Shown: piece after piece, positions 53,275-62,387 of the stretch
How the letters are laid out: every line of letters starts with the position of its first letter
Numbering within the stretch: position 1 is the first letter of the stretch
NCBI RefSeq assembly: GCF_021044935.1
Contig: NZ_JAJNMP010000004.1
Location: 186,001 to 250,000 of the forward strand
Origin: Agromyces cavernae
GTDB lineage: Bacteria; Actinomycetota; Actinomycetes; Actinomycetales; Microbacteriaceae
Reading direction: 5' to 3'
DNA: 64,000 nt
Notes under the pieces: model-generated
What the model saw: the letters and a program-made list of their open reading frames with translations, nothing else
Told to the model about the DNA's origin: nothing
The model's database searches: none
Position numbers and translations under genes: made by a program

Positions 53275-54072
53275 TCAGCCGGCAAGCTTCTGCCTCAGCG
53301 AGCTGAGGCGGCTGGCGACGCTGCCGTCGAAGACGTCGTCGCCGATCTGGACGCGAACCCCTCCGACGACGGCGGGATCGACGATGGTGTCGAAACGGAT
53401 GCGGCGACCACCCGTCTGGGCGGCCAGCCCCTGCTCGAGGCGCGCGAGCTGCGCTTCGCTCAGCGGCACGGCGGTCGTGACCGTCGCGATGTCGAATCCG
53501 CGCTGGTCGGCGACGACGGATGCCGCGTGGCGCAGCATCTCGCCGATACGGCGGCCGCGCGGCTGCTGCACGAGGTGACGCACGATGGCCACGGTCGCCG
53601 GTGCCGCCTTGCCCGTGAGGAGCCGGTCGACGAGGACCGCCTTGGCCGCGGACGACCCGAGCTTGGAGCCGAGTGCGAGCTCGAGACCCGCGTCGGCGGC
53701 GACGGTGCGCTCGAAGGCGAACAGCTCGGCGTCGATGTCGATGTCGTCGCCCGTGGCGTCGGCGGCCACGCGGATGCCGAGGTCCTCGACGCCGGCGAGG
53801 AAGTCGGCGCCGCTCGACCAGCGGCTCGACGCGGCGCTCGTGAGGAGCGTGGCCGCGTCGGCCGAGATCTTGCTGCCGAACACCGCGTCGACGAGCGCGC
53901 GCTTCTGCGCTGCGTCGGCCTCGTTGTCGGTGAGTGCCGAGCGCAGCTGCGACGTGCCGCTGATCGCGCGGACCGCGGCGAGGAGGTCGTCTGCGACCGA
54001 CAGTTCGGCGCGGCCGAGCGCCGACAGCGCGGCGCGCGTGCCGGTCAGGGCCTCTCTCGTAGCGCTACCCAT
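53275..54072 (-). CDS. atpH: F1Fo ATP synthase delta subunit
   Basis: A 265-residue delta/OSCP subunit, longer than the 175-residue E. coli form, as usual in actinobacteria. The C-terminal domain (VTTAVPLSEAQLARLEQGL, then DPAVVGGVRVQIGD) is typical. It links the peripheral stalk to the F1 head. Three bases separate it from atpF, whose end supplies GGAGGG as the ribosome site. Confidence 0.93.
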   Translation of the reverse strand: MGSATREALTGTRAALSALGRAELSVADDLLAAVRAISGTSQLRSALTDNEADAAQKRALVDAVFGSKISADAATLLTSAASSRWSSGADFLAGVEDLGIRVAADATGDDIDIDAELFAFERTVAADAGLELALGSKLGSSAAKAVLVDRLLTGKAAPATVAIVRHLVQQPRGRRIGEMLRHAASVVADQRGFDIATVTTAVPLSEAQLARLEQGLAAQTGGRRIRFDTIVDPAVVGGVRVQIGDDVFDGSVASRLSSLRQKLAG

Positions 54073-54075
54073 GGA

Positions 54076-54633
54076 CTACTTCTTCCCTCCGGCGGTGGCC
54101 TCGGAGGCCTCCAGGTCGGCGAGGAACCGGTCGACCACCGCAGCGGCCTTCTTGTCGTCGGTGAGCGACTCGCCGATGACGCCGGACGCCAGGTCGATCG
54201 CGAGCGTTCCGACCTCGGAGCGCAGGGACACGAGGGCCGACTGGCGCTCGGCGTCGATCTGCGCCTGCGCGCTCGCGGTGACGCGGGCGGCTTCGGTCGT
54301 GGCCGTCTCTTTGGCCTCTGCGACGATCTTCTTGCCGTCTTCGCGGGCGGTCTCGCGGATGCGGCCGGCCTCGCTGCGTGCGTCGGCGAGCTGGGCGGTG
54401 TACTCCTCGAGCGCCGCCTCGGCCTTGCGCTGTGCCTCGTCGGCCTTCGCGATGTTGCCTTCGATCGCCTCGCCGCGCTCATCGAGCAGCTTCTGCACGC
54501 GCGGCAGCACGTACTTCCAGAAGAAGATGAGGATGATGACGAAGGCGACCGCCGACCAGATGATGTCGTACGGCGCGGGAAGGAGCGGGTTGATGCTCTC
54601 TTCTGTCGCCGCAGTCACGATTGCCTGGAGCAT
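54076..54633 (-). CDS. atpF: F1Fo ATP synthase b subunit
   Basis: A 185-residue stalk subunit: one N-terminal membrane segment (about 24-43, IIWSAVAFVIILIFFWKYVL) then a long alternating charged helix (EAIEGNIAKADEAQRKAEAA). It is not fused to delta, unlike the second b of mycobacteria. Confidence 0.95.
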   Translation of the reverse strand: MLQAIVTAATEESINPLLPAPYDIIWSAVAFVIILIFFWKYVLPRVQKLLDERGEAIEGNIAKADEAQRKAEAALEEYTAQLADARSEAGRIRETAREDGKKIVAEAKETATTEAARVTASAQAQIDAERQSALVSLRSEVGTLAIDLASGVIGESLTDDKKAAAVVDRFLADLEASEATAGGKK

Positions 54634-54662
54634 TGGTACCTCGGTGTCTCGTCAGGGGGTGA

Positions 54663-54941
<279 letters not shown>

Positions 54942-55742
54942 TTAGTGTTCTTCGGCCAGCGCCAGCTGGATGTACACGGCCGAGAGCAGGGTGAAGACGT
55001 AGGCCTGCAGCACTGCGACGAGCAGTTCGAACAGCGTGAACGCCAGGCCGAACGCGAAGGTGCCGATGCTGAACAGGCTCCACAGGCCGCCGGCCGTGAA
55101 GATGAAGAACTGCGTGGCCGAGAAGCAGAGCACGAGCAGCATGTGCCCGGCGACCATGTTCATCAGGAGTCGCAGCGCCAGCGTGATCGGCCGGAGGACG
55201 AACGTCGAGACGAACTCGATGGGCGTGACGACGATGTAGAGGTACCACGGCACGCCCGACGGGAACAGCGAGTTCTTGAAGAACGCGCCCGGGTGCTTCT
55301 TGATGCCCGCGTACATGAACGCGACGTAGGAGACGAGGGCGAGGAACAGCGGGAAGCCGATCACCGAGCTGCCGGCGATGTTGATGCCGGGGATGATGCC
55401 GGTCAGGTTCATCGCGAGGATGAGGAAGAACAGCGTCGTGAGCAGCGGGAGGAATCGCTTGCCGTCGCGCTTGCCGAGCGTGTCGTACACCATGTTGTTG
55501 CGCACGAAGTCGAGCGCGAGCTCGGCGAGGCTCTGGCCGCGACCGGGCACGAGCTTCATGCGGCGGGTGGCCAGCCAGAAGAGCAGGATGAGCACGGCGA
55601 CGACGAGCAACCGGATGAGGATGATGCGGTTGATCTCGAACCAGGTGCCTTCGAAGAGGATCACCGGCGGGAAGAAGTCGGTCAGCGAAGGACCATGGAA
55701 CTCACCCGAACCACCTTCTTCGGAGGTCGCGAACGGGAGCAT
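54942..55742 (-). CDS. atpB: F1Fo ATP synthase a subunit
   Basis: A 266-residue channel subunit with five or six membrane segments. The essential arginine lies in TLALRLLMNMVAGHM, and the first external segment has FPPVILFEGTWFEINR. It passes protons to the c-ring. 115 bases separate its start from the atpI stop; I find no confident promoter there. Confidence 0.94.
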   Translation of the reverse strand: MLPFATSEEGGSGEFHGPSLTDFFPPVILFEGTWFEINRIILIRLLVVAVLILLFWLATRRMKLVPGRGQSLAELALDFVRNNMVYDTLGKRDGKRFLPLLTTLFFLILAMNLTGIIPGINIAGSSVIGFPLFLALVSYVAFMYAGIKKHPGAFFKNSLFPSGVPWYLYIVVTPIEFVSTFVLRPITLALRLLMNMVAGHMLLVLCFSATQFFIFTAGGLWSLFSIGTFAFGLAFTLFELLVAVLQAYVFTLLSAVYIQLALAEEH

Positions 55743-55857
55743 GTGAACGAGAGCGTTACCTAGCAGCGCTGTCTCCAGTTTCGGGGCGTGTCGTTACGCG
55801 CAAAGAAGGGGGGATCGCGTTCGACTCTAGCAAGAAGATCGGTCGATCACCGAATCG

Positions 55858-56367
55858 TCACGACGCGGAATCGGGACCCTGGGGGCCGGGCAGATCGACG
55901 TCGCTGACGTATGGCACGCGCGCGTTGCGGAACGCCAGCACGTCGACCACGAGGCTGCCGATCACGGCGACGACGATCGTGATGAAGAAGACGTACGGGT
56001 CGATGAACTCCTGGCGGCTCACGAAGAGCACCGCGACGAAGAACACGAGCAGCTTCGCCAGCCATCCGCCGAGCACGATGCCGAAGAACACCGTCGAGAA
56101 CATCTGCCCCTTGGCCACATGCGACGCGATGAGCACCGTGGCCGCGGTGAGGCCGAAGAACACCACCGTGAGCACCGCGGCGATGAGCGCGCTCGTGAGC
56201 CCGGGAATGCCGGCCACCAGGTAGCCGACGATCGAACCGACGACGGCGAGACCCACCGCGAGGATCGCTCCGTAGACCAGGGCGCGCCGGAGGATCGGCG
56301 CGACCGCCGGAGTCGTGGAAGCCGGGGGGTGGCCGTCGGCGGGCGTGCCGGGAAGTGCGTCGGTCAT
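55858..56367 (-). CDS. atpI: AtpI-like small membrane protein of the ATP synthase operon
   Basis: A 169-residue protein with four hydrophobic segments (about 30-50, 55-80, 95-120, 125-145). Position directly upstream of atpB and the size match AtpI, an assembly helper for the c-ring, although sequence similarity in this family is low. CAGGAG precedes the ATG at 56367, which overlaps the wecA stop as ATGA. Confidence 0.75.
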   Translation of the reverse strand: MTDALPGTPADGHPPASTTPAVAPILRRALVYGAILAVGLAVVGSIVGYLVAGIPGLTSALIAAVLTVVFFGLTAATVLIASHVAKGQMFSTVFFGIVLGGWLAKLLVFFVAVLFVSRQEFIDPYVFFITIVVAVIGSLVVDVLAFRNARVPYVSDVDLPGPQGPDSAS

Positions 56368-57557
56368 CGTGCTCCTGAGTCGGGTTGGCCTGATTCTACC
56401 GACCGCGCCTCCGCGGCCACCGTGAGTCGCTTGCGACGACCGAGCGGTGCCAGCGTGATCGCGGCACAGACGAGGAAGCCGATGGCGATCAGCACGAACG
56501 CCCACATCGAGTCGATGCCGAAGTAGACCGGGAAGACGTAGGTGAGCAGGCATCCGACCGAGGCGACGGCGGTCCAGCCGTAGAAGATGAGCACGGCGTT
56601 CAAGTGCGAGTGCCCCATGTCGAGCAGGCGGTGGTGCAGGTGCTTGCGGTCGGCCGCGAACGGCGACTTGCCGGCGCGCAGGCGCCGCACGACGGCGAGG
56701 CCGAAATCGAGCAGCGGGATGATGAGCACGAGGAAGGGCAGCAGGATCGGGATGAACGCCGCGAACAACTGGTCGAACCCGACGCCGGTCGGGTTGAGCT
56801 GGCCGGTGACCGCGATCGCCGCGGTCGACATGAGCAGTCCGATGAGCATCGATCCCGCGTCGCCCATGAACAGCTTCGCGGGATGCCAGTTCAACGGCAG
56901 GAACCCGGCGCAGGCGCCGACGAGCACGATCGCGAGCAGCGACGCGAGGTTGAAGTAGTTGAGCGGCGACGTCTGCTGCACGAGCAGGTAGGTGTAGAGG
57001 AAGAAGACGCCGTTGGCGATGAGCGCGACACCGGCGACGAGGCCGTCGAGGCCGTCGATGAAGTTGATGGCGTTCATCACGAGCACGATCGTGAACACCG
57101 TGAGCGTCACGCTCACCCACGACGGGATGAGCGTGATGCCGCCGATCGGCAGCGACACGATCGACACGCCCTGCCAGGCGATGAGTCCCGCGGCCAGGAA
57201 CTGGCCCGCGAGCTTCGTCGTCCAGTCGAGGTCCCAGATGTCGTCGGCGACGCCGGTGAGCACGATCAGCAGCGCCGCGCCCAGGATGGCGAGCATCTGG
57301 CCGGGATTCTGGAAGATGATCGCGACGTTCGAGAACCGCGACGATCCGAGCGTCGACACGAACGCGGCCGCGCCGATCGCGACGACGATGCCGACGAACA
57401 TCGCGATGCCCCCGAGGCGCGGCGTCGGCCGCGTGTGCACGTCACGCTCGCGGATCTTCGGGTAGAGCCGGTATTTCAGGCTCAGCTTCCAGACGAGGAT
57501 CGATCCGCCGAACGTCACGAGCGCGGTGAGCAGCGCGAGCAGCAGGAAGAGGGTCAT
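56364..57557 (-). CDS. wecA: Undecaprenyl-phosphate glycosyl-1-phosphate transferase (WecA/TagO family)
   Basis: A 397-residue polytopic enzyme with about eleven membrane segments. The metal-binding VADDIWDLD, the catalytic FIDGLDGLVAG and the cytoplasmic HLHHRLLDMGHS are intact. It transfers a sugar-1-phosphate (usually GlcNAc) to undecaprenyl phosphate, the first step of a cell-surface glycopolymer. It overlaps sua5 and atpI by four bases each, as commonly seen in Microbacteriaceae. Confidence 0.92.
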   Translation of the reverse strand: MTLFLLLALLTALVTFGGSILVWKLSLKYRLYPKIRERDVHTRPTPRLGGIAMFVGIVVAIGAAAFVSTLGSSRFSNVAIIFQNPGQMLAILGAALLIVLTGVADDIWDLDWTTKLAGQFLAAGLIAWQGVSIVSLPIGGITLIPSWVSVTLTVFTIVLVMNAINFIDGLDGLVAGVALIANGVFFLYTYLLVQQTSPLNYFNLASLLAIVLVGACAGFLPLNWHPAKLFMGDAGSMLIGLLMSTAAIAVTGQLNPTGVGFDQLFAAFIPILLPFLVLIIPLLDFGLAVVRRLRAGKSPFAADRKHLHHRLLDMGHSHLNAVLIFYGWTAVASVGCLLTYVFPVYFGIDSMWAFVLIAIGFLVCAAITLAPLGRRKRLTVAAEARSVESGQPDSGAR

Positions 57558-58465
57558 GAGGCGGTCGGGCCTGTTTCGTCGCCCGCGTTCGCGGGGTCGG
57601 ATCCCGCGGTCGCGGAAGCGGATCCCGCGGCGTCGGATGTCGCGGGGTCGGATGTCGCCGAGTCGGGTGCCCCGGTGTCGGATGCCCCGGGTTCGGCGCC
57701 GTCCGCCGGCCCGGCGCCCTCGACGGCGCCATCGGCCTGCTCGGGCTCGGCGTCGGCGACTGCTGCGGCGCCCTCGGGCGCGAGCATCTCCTCACCGACG
57801 ACCGCGGCGATGCGTTCGCGCGAGATGACGCCCGCGCGCACGATGCGCAGCACCCCCTCGCCGTCGTGGATGCCCGTTGCGTCGACGATCGTCGACGAGG
57901 TGTCGCCGGGCCGCTCGCCGATCGCCTCGTAGGACTCGCCGGCCGGTCCGCCGTCGAGGTACACGGCGACGTGCTCGCCGAGCATCTGCTCGGCTTCGGC
58001 GGCGGTGGTCGCCGACGGCATGCCCGAGAGGTTCGCCGACGACACCGCGAGCGGGCCGGTCTCGGCGAGCAGCTCGAGGGCGATCGGGTTGGCGGGCATG
58101 CGCAGCGCCACGGTGCCGCGCGTCTCGCCGAGGTCCCACTGCAGCGAGGGCTGCGCGCGCAGGATCACGGTGAGCCCGCCGGGCCAGAACTCGCCCACGA
58201 GCAGCCGCACGACCTCGGGGATGTCGGTCGCGAGCGCGTCGAGGGTGGGAATGCCGGGGATGAGCACGGGCGGCGGCGCCGTGCGTTCGCGCCCCTTGGC
58301 GGCGAGCAGGCCCGCGACCGCCTGAGCGCTGAACGCATCGGCGGCGAGGCCGTAGACCGTGTCGGTCGGGATCACGACGAGCTGCCCCCGGCCGATGGCA
58401 CCTCTCGCGAGTCGCATGCCGGTGAGCAGTTGGGAGTCGACCGAGCAGTCGAAGATGGCAGTCAT
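57554..58465 (-). CDS. L-threonylcarbamoyladenylate synthase (Sua5/YrdC), with low-complexity tail
   Basis: A 303-residue protein. The YrdC fold (about 20-205) has VIPTDTVYGLAADAF, the ATP/bicarbonate-binding AAKGRERTAPPPVLI, and SSANLSGMPSATT. It makes threonylcarbamoyl-AMP for t6A37 of tRNA. The last 70 residues are Ala/Asp/Ser/Gly repeats of uncertain use, in place of an ordered Sua5 domain. An intact -10 (TAGAAT) lies nine bases before the ATG. It opens the sua5-wecA-atp operon. Confidence 0.88.
   Translation of the reverse strand: MTAIFDCSVDSQLLTGMRLARGAIGRGQLVVIPTDTVYGLAADAFSAQAVAGLLAAKGRERTAPPPVLIPGIPTLDALATDIPEVVRLLVGEFWPGGLTVILRAQPSLQWDLGETRGTVALRMPANPIALELLAETGPLAVSSANLSGMPSATTAAEAEQMLGEHVAVYLDGGPAGESYEAIGERPGDTSSTIVDATGIHDGEGVLRIVRAGVISRERIAAVVGEEMLAPEGAAAVADAEPEQADGAVEGAGPADGAEPGASDTGAPDSATSDPATSDAAGSASATAGSDPANAGDETGPTAS
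57591..57699. repeat. Imperfect tandem repeats encoding the Sua5 tail
   Basis: The stretch repeats GGGTCGGAT, GCGTCGGAT and GTGTCGGAT-type units separated by GTCGC or CCCGCG words, in multiples of three bases, giving SDPA/SDVA-like peptide units. It is likely length-variable between strains. Confidence 0.6.
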
Positions 58466-58474
58466 GACCTGCCG

Positions 58475-58480
58475 ATTCTA
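58475..58480 (-). promoter_or_regulatory. -10 box of the sua5-wecA-atp operon
   Basis: TAGAAT on the minus strand ends nine bases before the sua5 ATG, so any leader is very short. A -35 is not obvious. The exporter terminator lies 30 bases upstream. Confidence 0.4.
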
Positions 58481-58509
58481 GACCAGCAGCGCGGGCCGAT
58501 CGGATGCCG

Positions 58510-58539
58510 CGGGCGGGTATCGCATCGCGATACCGCCCG
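58510..58539 (-). terminator. Hairpin after the ABC exporter operon
   Basis: 58510-58523 and 58527-58539 pair with one bulged base and a 3-base loop, 15 bases past the permease stop. Outer flanks GGATG (58502-58506) and CATCC (58547-58551) extend the symmetry. It isolates the exporter from sua5. Confidence 0.65.
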
Positions 58540-58553
58540 CCCGGGTCATCCGC

Positions 58554-59342
58554 TCAGCGCCTGCCGGCCTTGCGACGGAACAGCCACGCGCCCCAGATCG
58601 CTGCCGCCGCGATGATCACGACGCACCATCCGATCGCCCACAATGCGGAGTCGCCCACGGGCGTGCCCATGAGCAGCGCGCGGATCGTCTCGATGACGGG
58701 CGTGATGGGCTGGTTGTCGGCGATCCACTGCAGCCATTCGGGCATGGTCTCGACGGGCACGAAGGCGCTCGACACGTAGGGCAGGAACAGCAGGATGAAG
58801 CCGTAGCCGCTCGCGGCGTCGGGACTCGAGGCGGCCAGGCCGATCGCGGCGAAGAGGTAGGTGATCGCGAGGATGTACAGCGCGATCACCGCGAACGCCG
58901 CCACCCAGTCGAGGAACGAGGCCGACGGACGGAAGCCGACGAGTAGGGCGGCCGCGACCACGACGGCGGTCGCGAGCAGATTGCGGGCGAGGCTCGCGAC
59001 GACGTGCCCGGTGAGCACGGCACCGCTGCGCAGGGGCATCGTGCGGAACCGGTCGATGATGCCCGTGGTCATGTCGCGCGACACCGCGACAGCGGTCGAG
59101 GCGGCGCCGAATCCCGCACACAGCAGGATGATGCCGGGCACGACGTAGTCGACGTAGCCGCCCGAGGGGTCGATCGCGTTGCCGAAGATGAAGGTGAACA
59201 TCAGCATGAGCATCACGGGCAGCACGACGGCCATGAGGAGCGCCTCGACATCGCGGATCGAGTGGATCAGGCTGCGGGTGATGAACGTCGACTCAGCGGT
59301 GAATCCGCGCAGTCGGGGGCGGGTGGCGGTGAGGGTCGTCAT
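58554..59342 (-). CDS. ABC-2 type exporter permease (DrrB-like)
   Basis: A 262-residue permease with six membrane segments and the ABC-2 phrase VSRDMTTGIIDRFRTMPL near residue 90. It works with the upstream ATPase to export a hydrophobic drug or lipid. The ATG lies five bases after the ATPase stop. Confidence 0.9.
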   Translation of the reverse strand: MTTLTATRPRLRGFTAESTFITRSLIHSIRDVEALLMAVVLPVMLMLMFTFIFGNAIDPSGGYVDYVVPGIILLCAGFGAASTAVAVSRDMTTGIIDRFRTMPLRSGAVLTGHVVASLARNLLATAVVVAAALLVGFRPSASFLDWVAAFAVIALYILAITYLFAAIGLAASSPDAASGYGFILLFLPYVSSAFVPVETMPEWLQWIADNQPITPVIETIRALLMGTPVGDSALWAIGWCVVIIAAAAIWGAWLFRRKAGRR

Positions 59343-59347
59343 GAGGG

Positions 59348-60262
59348 TCACTTCGTTTCGATGAGGTCGCGGGTGCGGTCGGATGTCCCGCCGCCGGCGG
59401 TGATCGCGAGGAACACGTCGTCGAGGCTCGGGCGGCGGATGGTCACCTGCACGCCCTCGGCCGCGGCTGCCGGGGTGCGGTCGAGCTCGTCGATGGCTGC
59501 TCGCAGGCCGTGCACCGAGCCGTCGGTGGGGAGTTCGCGGAGAAGCCCGCCGTCGTGGCTGCGCAGTTCGACGACATCGCCGCCGATGCGTGCCTTGAGC
59601 TCGTCGGCGGTGCCCTCGGCGGCGATGCGGCCACCGTCGAGCACGGCGATGCGATCGGCCAGCCGGTCGGCCTCCTCGAGGTACTGCGTCGTGAGGAAGA
59701 CCGTGGTGCCGGCATCGGCGAGTGTTCGGATGAGCGTCCAGAGCTCTTGGCGACTGCGGGTATCGAGGCCCGTCGTCGGCTCGTCGAGGAAGATCACCGG
59801 AACGTCGACGACGAGGCTGAGCGCGAGGTCGAGCCGTCGGCGCATGCCGCCCGAGTACGTGCCGACACACCGGCTCGCGGCATCCGACAGCCCGAAGCGC
59901 TCGGCGAGCTCTGCGGCCCGCGTCGACGCGTCGCGACGCGACAGCCCGGAGAGCCGACCCAGCATGACGAGGTTCTCGGTGGCCGTGAGCACTTCGTCGA
60001 CGGCCGCGGACTGGCCGGTCAGCGCGATGCGCCGCTTGACCTCGTCGGCCGCGGCGACGACGTCGAACCCGGCGACCCGGGCCGTGCCCTCGTCGGGGCG
60101 CACGAGCGTCGTGAGGATGTTGATCGTGGTCGTCTTGCCGGCGCCGTTCGGCCCCAGCAGCGCGAAGACCGTGCCTGCGGCGACCGTGAGGTCGAGGCCG
60201 GCGAGCACGTCGGTGCGACCGAAGCGCTTGCGCAGCCCGGTCGCGTCGATGGCGAGATCCAT
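59348..60262 (-). CDS. ABC exporter ATP-binding protein (DrrA-like)
   Basis: A 304-residue ATPase with Walker A GPNGAGKTT (about 37-45), signature TYSGGMRRRLDLA, Walker B VIFLDEPTTGLD, and the C-terminal DUF4162-type region (RRPSLDDVFLAITG-like) found in daunorubicin-resistance ATPases. AGGAAGGA lies just before the ATG. Its divergent TetR neighbour is the probable repressor. Confidence 0.92.
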   Translation of the reverse strand: MDLAIDATGLRKRFGRTDVLAGLDLTVAAGTVFALLGPNGAGKTTTINILTTLVRPDEGTARVAGFDVVAAADEVKRRIALTGQSAAVDEVLTATENLVMLGRLSGLSRRDASTRAAELAERFGLSDAASRCVGTYSGGMRRRLDLALSLVVDVPVIFLDEPTTGLDTRSRQELWTLIRTLADAGTTVFLTTQYLEEADRLADRIAVLDGGRIAAEGTADELKARIGGDVVELRSHDGGLLRELPTDGSVHGLRAAIDELDRTPAAAAEGVQVTIRRPSLDDVFLAITAGGGTSDRTRDLIETK

Positions 60263-60315
60263 GGGATGTTCCTTCCTCTCAGGTCTGCGTATGGCGCAAA
60301 CTGTTTATGTCATCC

Positions 60316-60339
60316 ACTGTTGTTTAAGTAATACACAGT
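60316..60339. promoter_or_regulatory. Candidate TetR operator between exporter and regulator genes
   Basis: A 24-base imperfect palindrome with ACTGT (60316-60320) and ACAGT (60335-60339) ends; 8 of 12 half-site positions match. Two further AACTGT/ACTGT words (60299-60304, 60345-60349) flank it. The patch is AT-rich and overlaps the tetR promoter, as expected for an autoregulated repressor site. Confidence 0.5.
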
Positions 60340-60347
60340 TCTAGACT
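60320..60347 (+). promoter_or_regulatory. Candidate promoter of the TetR gene
   Basis: TTGTTT (60320-60325) and TAGACT (60342-60347) lie 16 bases apart, 30 bases before the ATG. It overlaps the palindrome described as the operator. Confidence 0.4.
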
Positions 60348-60377
60348 GTCGTCAAGCCAACGATCGACGGGAGCCGA

Positions 60378-61328
60378 ATGAGCGACGTGCGGGCCGACCC
60401 CGAACTCCCCCGCGGCGTCGCGCTGGCATGGGGGGTCGCCGCGAACCCGCAGCGCGGGCCGAAACGCGAACTCTCGATCGAGCGCATCGTCGAGGCGGCG
60501 ATCGAGATCGCCGACGCCGAAGGGCTCGCGGCTGTCTCGATGAGCCGGGTCGCGGCATCGCTCGGATTCACGACGATGTCGCTGTACCGCTACGTCACGA
60601 GCAAGGACGACCTCATCCTGCTCATGCAGGAGGGGGCCCTCACCCCGCCGGTGCCCGACGACGCGATCGAACGCACCTGGCGTGAGGGCGTCACCGCATG
60701 GGTCCTCGCGATGCGCGGCGCGTATCGAGCGCACCCCTGGCTCGTCGACATCCCGATCTCGGGCGCACCCATCACGCCCAACAGCCTGCTCATGGTCGAC
60801 TGGTTCCTGCGCGAGGTGCGCGACTTGCCGCTCAGCGACGGCGAGAAGATGTCCGCGCTCCTGCTCGTGACGAGCTACGCGCGCGCCACGAGCGCTCAGG
60901 AACGCGACCTCGGCGCCGCCGCCGCGGCGGCCTCGGATCCGGCGGATGTCACGGGCGCGAACTTCTTCGAGGCCCTCGCCGAACTCGTCACCCCCGAGCG
61001 GTTCCCCTACCTCAGCCCGTTGCTCGCGAGCGGCGGCTACGTCGCCCCGCCCGGCACGGCGCCCGACGAGTCCGACGACGACTTCGCATTCGGCCTGGCG
61101 CGCATCCTCGACGGCATCGAGCACCACGTCGACCACGTCGGCGGCGATGCTTCGACCCCCGATCGCCCCGCGCCGCTCCCGCCACAGGTCGAACTCCCTC
61201 GCGACCCCAAGGTGCGCGAGGCCGCGAAGGCGCGGCGCGAAGCCGAGAAGGCCCTGCGCGAGGCGCAGAAGCGCGAACGTGAGGCGATCAAGCGCGCCGT
61301 CGAGCGCGAGAAGAAGTCTGCAGGTTGA
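60378..61328 (+). CDS. TetR-family transcriptional regulator
   Basis: A 316-residue regulator, longer than usual. The helix-turn-helix (about 35-80, IVEAAIEIADAEGLAAVSM, then FTTMSLYRYVTSKDDLI) is standard. A TetR_C-type ligand domain follows, and the last 50 residues are a basic Arg/Lys/Glu helix (AKARREAEKALREAQKRE). Divergence from the exporter suggests it represses it until drug binds. GGGAG precedes the ATG. The stop codon lies inside the inverted-repeat element, which therefore supplies the end of the gene. Confidence 0.88.
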   Translation: MSDVRADPELPRGVALAWGVAANPQRGPKRELSIERIVEAAIEIADAEGLAAVSMSRVAASLGFTTMSLYRYVTSKDDLILLMQEGALTPPVPDDAIERTWREGVTAWVLAMRGAYRAHPWLVDIPISGAPITPNSLLMVDWFLREVRDLPLSDGEKMSALLLVTSYARATSAQERDLGAAAAAASDPADVTGANFFEALAELVTPERFPYLSPLLASGGYVAPPGTAPDESDDDFAFGLARILDGIEHHVDHVGGDASTPDRPAPLPPQVELPRDPKVREAAKARREAEKALREAQKREREAIKRAVEREKKSAG

Positions 61329-61446
61329 GGAGGCGCGCCAGCGCCGTCTCGAAACCGCGTCACACGTGCTGGGCAGGTTTCGAGACGCTGGTCTCGAGAC
61401 GGCGCTGCGCGCCTCCTCGACCCACCGCCTTCGTCGCTCCTCAACC
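61323..61446. repeat. Second REP-like inverted-repeat element
   Basis: Arms 61323-61356 and 61390-61422 are near-perfect inverted copies, with an extra partial arm at 61432-61446 and an internal GGTTTCGAGACG copy at 61376-61387. About 28 of 34 arm positions match the arm at 6279-6311. It lies between the convergent tetR and prmC genes and may terminate both. Confidence 0.8.
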
Positions 61447-61460
61447 AGCCGAGAGAGCCC

Positions 61461-62345
61461 TCAGCGCAGGGCGGTCGTCGCCCGGTCGCGGCCCGTGAGG
61501 TCGCGGTGGTGCGCGATCGCCCGCCACCCGTCGGCGGAGAGCAGTGCGGCGATCTCGGCCGACTGGAGCTCACCGTGCTCGATCACGAGCACTCCCCCCG
61601 GGTGCAGCAGCGCGAGCGCCCGCTTCGAGAGGGCACGCACGACGTCGAGCCCGTCGGGCCCGCCGTAGAGCGCACGCTCGGGATCGTGCAGGCGCACCTC
61701 GGGGTCTCGCGGGATCGCATCCTGCGGGATGTACGGCGGGTTGGACACGACGACCGCCGCCGTGCCGTCGAGCTCGGGCAGGGCGACCGCGAGATCGGCG
61801 AAGACCAGTTCGAGGTTGGGAGCCGCGACCTCGTCGACGTTGCGCCGGGTCCATGGGTACGCCTCCGGCGAGTTCTCGACCGCCCACACCCTGGCATGCC
61901 GAACCTCGGTCGCGAGGGCGAGGGCGAGCGCACCGCTTCCGGAGCCGAGGTCGATGCCGATGGGCTCGGGCTCGGCGCTCGCGCGGAGCGCGTCGATCGC
62001 GAGCTGGGCGACCCCTTCGGTCTCGGGGCGCGGCACGAAGACGCCGGGCCCGACCGCGAGCTCGAGCGAACGGAACGCGGCCCGGCCGGTGAGGTGCTGC
62101 AGCGGTTCGCGCCGGGCGCGGCGCTCGACGAGACCGGCCAGCGCCGAGGCATCCGCTTCATCGAGCTCGCCGCCGACGACCAGGCGTGCCTGGACGCCGC
62201 CTCGCGACAATCCGAGCACGTGCCCGATGAGCAGCTCGGCATCGACCTCGGGGTCGGGCACGCCGGCAGCCGCGAGCCGCGCCGCCGTCTCGTCGCGAAC
62301 GGCGCGCAGCGATCGTGGGCCGGGGGGCGTGCTCGTCGTATCCAC
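61461..62345 (-). CDS. prmC: Release factor glutamine methyltransferase
   Basis: A 294-residue SAM methyltransferase with the N-terminal helical domain, the SAM-binding GIDLGSGSGALALAL (about 130-144) and the catalytic SNPPYIP (201-207). It methylates the GGQ glutamine of release factors. The GTG at 62345 is a reasonable start; the frame stays open upstream without a better one. In many relatives prmC directly precedes sua5; here an exporter cassette lies between. Confidence 0.88.
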   Translation of the reverse strand: MDTTSTPPGPRSLRAVRDETAARLAAAGVPDPEVDAELLIGHVLGLSRGGVQARLVVGGELDEADASALAGLVERRARREPLQHLTGRAAFRSLELAVGPGVFVPRPETEGVAQLAIDALRASAEPEPIGIDLGSGSGALALALATEVRHARVWAVENSPEAYPWTRRNVDEVAAPNLELVFADLAVALPELDGTAAVVVSNPPYIPQDAIPRDPEVRLHDPERALYGGPDGLDVVRALSKRALALLHPGGVLVIEHGELQSAEIAALLSADGWRAIAHHRDLTGRDRATTALR

Positions 62346-62387
62346 GCAATGGAATGTAACCCACTCGCCCGTGCGCCCGCCGATCCC

